Shown here piece by piece: positions 15,646 through 17,017 of a DNA stretch of 17,017 nucleotides. The DNA is from an uncultured bacterium. Lineage in GTDB: Bacteria; Gemmatimonadota; Gemmatimonadetes; Longimicrobiales; RSA9. Both the position numbers and the translations under genes were made by a program. The stretch is from assembly GCA_937995995.1 (NCBI GenBank), contig CALKIP010000045.1, positions 1-17,017 of the forward strand, read 5' to 3'. The notes beneath the pieces were generated by a model, which did no database searches, had not been told where the DNA came from, and saw only the letters and a program-made list of their open reading frames with translations. The first letter of the stretch is position 1. Each line of letters begins with the position of its first letter.

Positions 15646-16833
15646 ATGCGCATCGCGCTGGTGTCCACGCCGTTTCTGGCCGTGCCGCCCAAGGATTACG
15701 GCGGCACGGAACTCGTCGTCTACGAACTGGCGGAAGGGCTGCGGGAGCGGGGGCACGAAGTCACGCTCTACGCCACGGGCGACTCGATCACGAGCGCGAC
15801 GGTGCGTTCACTCTACTCGCGCGCCCAATGGCCGCCGAACCCGATGGTCGACCTGAACCACGTCTCCTGGGCACTGCGAAGCGCCGTCGAGGAGCGGGTC
15901 GATCTCATCCACGCGCACTCCGCGGCGGCGCTCGCCCTCGGACGGTTCATCAACGACACGCCGATCGTCTACACGCTGCACCACGACCGAGACGAGCAGC
16001 TCTCCGACTTCTACCGCCACTTCCCGGACGCGCACTACATCGCGATCTCGGGAGACCAGGCGCGCCGCGAGATCCGACTGCCTCGAGTCGACGTCATCCA
16101 CCACGGCCTCGACCCGGACCGCTTCGAATGGACGCCGCGCCCCCGCAGCTACGTCTGCTTCGTCGGGCGCTTCTCCCACGTCAAGGGACCGCACACCGCG
16201 ATCGACGTCGCGGCGCGTGCCGGCCTGCCGATCCGCCTGGCCGGCGAGGTGCATTCGGTCGACCGCGAATTCGCGTCCCGAGAGGTGCTGCCGCGCCTCG
16301 ACCTGCCCCACGTCTCGTACCTGGGCTGCATCGGCACGCCGGTCAAGGTCCCGCTCCTGCGCGACGCCCGGGCGCTCCTCGCACCGATCAACTGGAACGA
16401 GCCCTTCGGCCTCATCCTGATCGAGGCGATGCTCTCGGGATGCCCCGTCGTCGCCTTCCCACGCGGCAGCGTGCCCGAACTCGTCGAACCCGGCATCACC
16501 GGCTTCATCGTCCGCAACGAGGATGAAATGGTCGAGACGATCCGGCCGGGCGGCATCCTCGACGGCTTCGACCGCAAGCGGTGCCGTGAGCGAGCCGTCG
16601 AGCGCTTCGGCCGCAGCCGCATGGTCCGCGACCACGAACGGCTCTACACCCGCATCGTCGCCGAACACACGGCGCGGGCATCCGCCGTGACGGCGGCGCC
16701 GACGACGGATGAGACCGTGCCCGCCACGCCCACGGCGCGTGCGAGTGCATCGAGTGGCGAGGCCGAGCCGGACGAGGCCGCGCTCACGACTCAACGGCCG
16801 GAATCGAGCCGAACGGCCGCGGATACCGTGTAG
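15646..16833 (+). CDS. Family 4 (GT-B fold) glycosyltransferase
   Basis: 395 aa, cytoplasmic, no signal peptide. Transfers a sugar from a nucleotide-sugar donor, retaining configuration, in glycan or glycolipid synthesis. The N-terminal acceptor domain begins MRIALVSTPF with PPKDYGGTELVVYELAEGL (14-32), a loop common in this subgroup; HAHSA is at 89-93. The donor domain starts near CFVGRFSHVKG (171-181) and has the E-X7-E motif as Glu252 and Glu260 in NEPFGLILIEAM, followed by GCPVVAFPRGSVPELV (265-280) and GITGFIV. Residues about 343-395 form a Thr/Ala/Ser/Glu-rich tail without predicted structure, unusual for the family. ATG 15646 has AGAGGAGGTC starting 15 nt upstream. It is single on the plus strand, diverging from ftsH and ending before a hairpin. 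Donor and acceptor sugars cannot be read from sequence. Confidence 0.92.
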   Translation: MRIALVSTPFLAVPPKDYGGTELVVYELAEGLRERGHEVTLYATGDSITSATVRSLYSRAQWPPNPMVDLNHVSWALRSAVEERVDLIHAHSAAALALGRFINDTPIVYTLHHDRDEQLSDFYRHFPDAHYIAISGDQARREIRLPRVDVIHHGLDPDRFEWTPRPRSYVCFVGRFSHVKGPHTAIDVAARAGLPIRLAGEVHSVDREFASREVLPRLDLPHVSYLGCIGTPVKVPLLRDARALLAPINWNEPFGLILIEAMLSGCPVVAFPRGSVPELVEPGITGFIVRNEDEMVETIRPGGILDGFDRKRCRERAVERFGRSRMVRDHERLYTRIVAEHTARASAVTAAPTTDETVPATPTARASASSGEAEPDEAALTTQRPESSRTAADTV

Positions 16834-16846
16834 GCAAAGGAAGGAT

Positions 16847-16877
16847 CCCGGGGCCGGTGGATACCCCCGGCCCCGGG
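16847..16877. terminator. Hairpin terminator between convergent genes
   Basis: An 11-bp G+C stem (16847-16857 with 16867-16877) with a 9-nt loop lies 14 nt after the glycosyltransferase stop and 12 nt from the TAG of the minus-strand gene at the right edge. On the minus strand it is followed by ATCCTTCCTTT, on the plus strand only by CGCCGGCATCTCT, so it fits the minus-strand gene better but may serve both. Confidence 0.7.
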
Positions 16878-16888
16878 CGCCGGCATCT

Positions 16889-17017
16889 CTAGTACGTACT
16901 CGGCTGCTGTTGCTGCTGTCCGCGCTGGTTCTCCGGCGTCATGCCAGGCTGCTCCTGCATCATCGCCTTTGTACAGATCCAGCGAAGCCTCCCGGATGGC
17001 CGTCAGCACGTCCCCCC
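16889..17017 (-). pseudogene. C-terminal tail of a minus-strand gene, frame apparently interrupted
   Basis: A minus-strand frame ends with TAG at 16889-16891 just before the terminator hairpin and reads MMQEQPGMTPENQRGQQQQQ.. then PSTY, a low-complexity Gln-rich ending that looks like a real protein tail. Read upstream in the same frame it meets TGA at 17003-17005. From the window edge a second minus frame (GTG near 17009) reads VLTAIREASLDLYKGDD, which looks like ordinary protein, but it then runs through the hairpin into the glycosyltransferase gene. The simplest reading is one gene with a single-base frame error or mutation between about 16964 and 17000. Alternatively it is a 24-residue ORF. 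No family is recognised. Confidence 0.4.

Overview
The window is high-G+C bacterial chromosome. Coding regions are dense, many genes have GTG or ATG starts behind clear AAGGAG-type ribosome binding sites, and there is no plasmid, phage, insertion-sequence, tRNA, rRNA or CRISPR signal. Several predicted lipoproteins, a WbqC-type protein and a family 4 glycosyltransferase point to a diderm (Gram-negative type) organism. Two inverted copies of a 'CCTCCGCGG..CGCCCTCTGCGAGA' intergenic repeat are of a kind I associate with Gemmatimonadota, Acidobacteriota and similar phyla. A Gemmatimonadota-like host is my best guess, but it is an inference and not proven by anything in the window.

Layout. Positions 186-5440 are all on the minus strand. 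They hold an exported M28-type zinc metallopeptidase, a 0.7 kb repeat-containing gap, an exported cyclase/kynurenine-formamidase-like hydrolase, a small STAS/SpoIIAA-like protein, and a methyl-accepting chemotaxis protein (MCP) whose 3' end overlaps the small gene. Positions 5864-10334 are on the plus strand. They hold a single-domain receiver protein lacking the phosphoacceptor Asp, a MoeB/ThiF-type adenylyltransferase fused to rhodanese, and a multi-domain hybrid-looking sensor histidine kinase (PAS-PAS-GAF-HisKA-HATPase) with an additional HisKA-like segment near its N terminus. Positions 10389-15354 are minus again: WbqC-like protein and PIG-L deacetylase (a two-gene operon), a geranylgeranyl-reductase-type flavoprotein, and FtsH. 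A family 4 glycosyltransferase on the plus strand (15646-16833) is divergent from ftsH. The right edge holds the tail of a minus-strand gene whose reading frame looks broken.

How the parts may work together. The middle of the window is signalling: an MCP without a ligand-binding domain, a STAS-like partner, an Asn-for-Asp receiver and a large cytoplasmic-type kinase. No cheA or cheW is present, so any link between them is inferred from proximity only. The right half is envelope-related: PIG-L deacetylase, WbqC and glycosyltransferase suggest glycan synthesis or modification, the flavoprotein suggests isoprenoid lipid reduction, and FtsH does membrane protein quality control. The left half is two exported hydrolases that may serve peptide or amino-acid catabolism.

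I found no clearly new multi-gene system. The most unusual items are the receiver with Asn at the phosphorylation site, the kinase with two H-box segments, the FtsH whose first membrane segment ends in a lipobox, a perfect 16-bp palindrome upstream of the receiver gene, a run of four heptanucleotide repeats before the flavoprotein gene, and the inverted repeat pair at 2059-2568.
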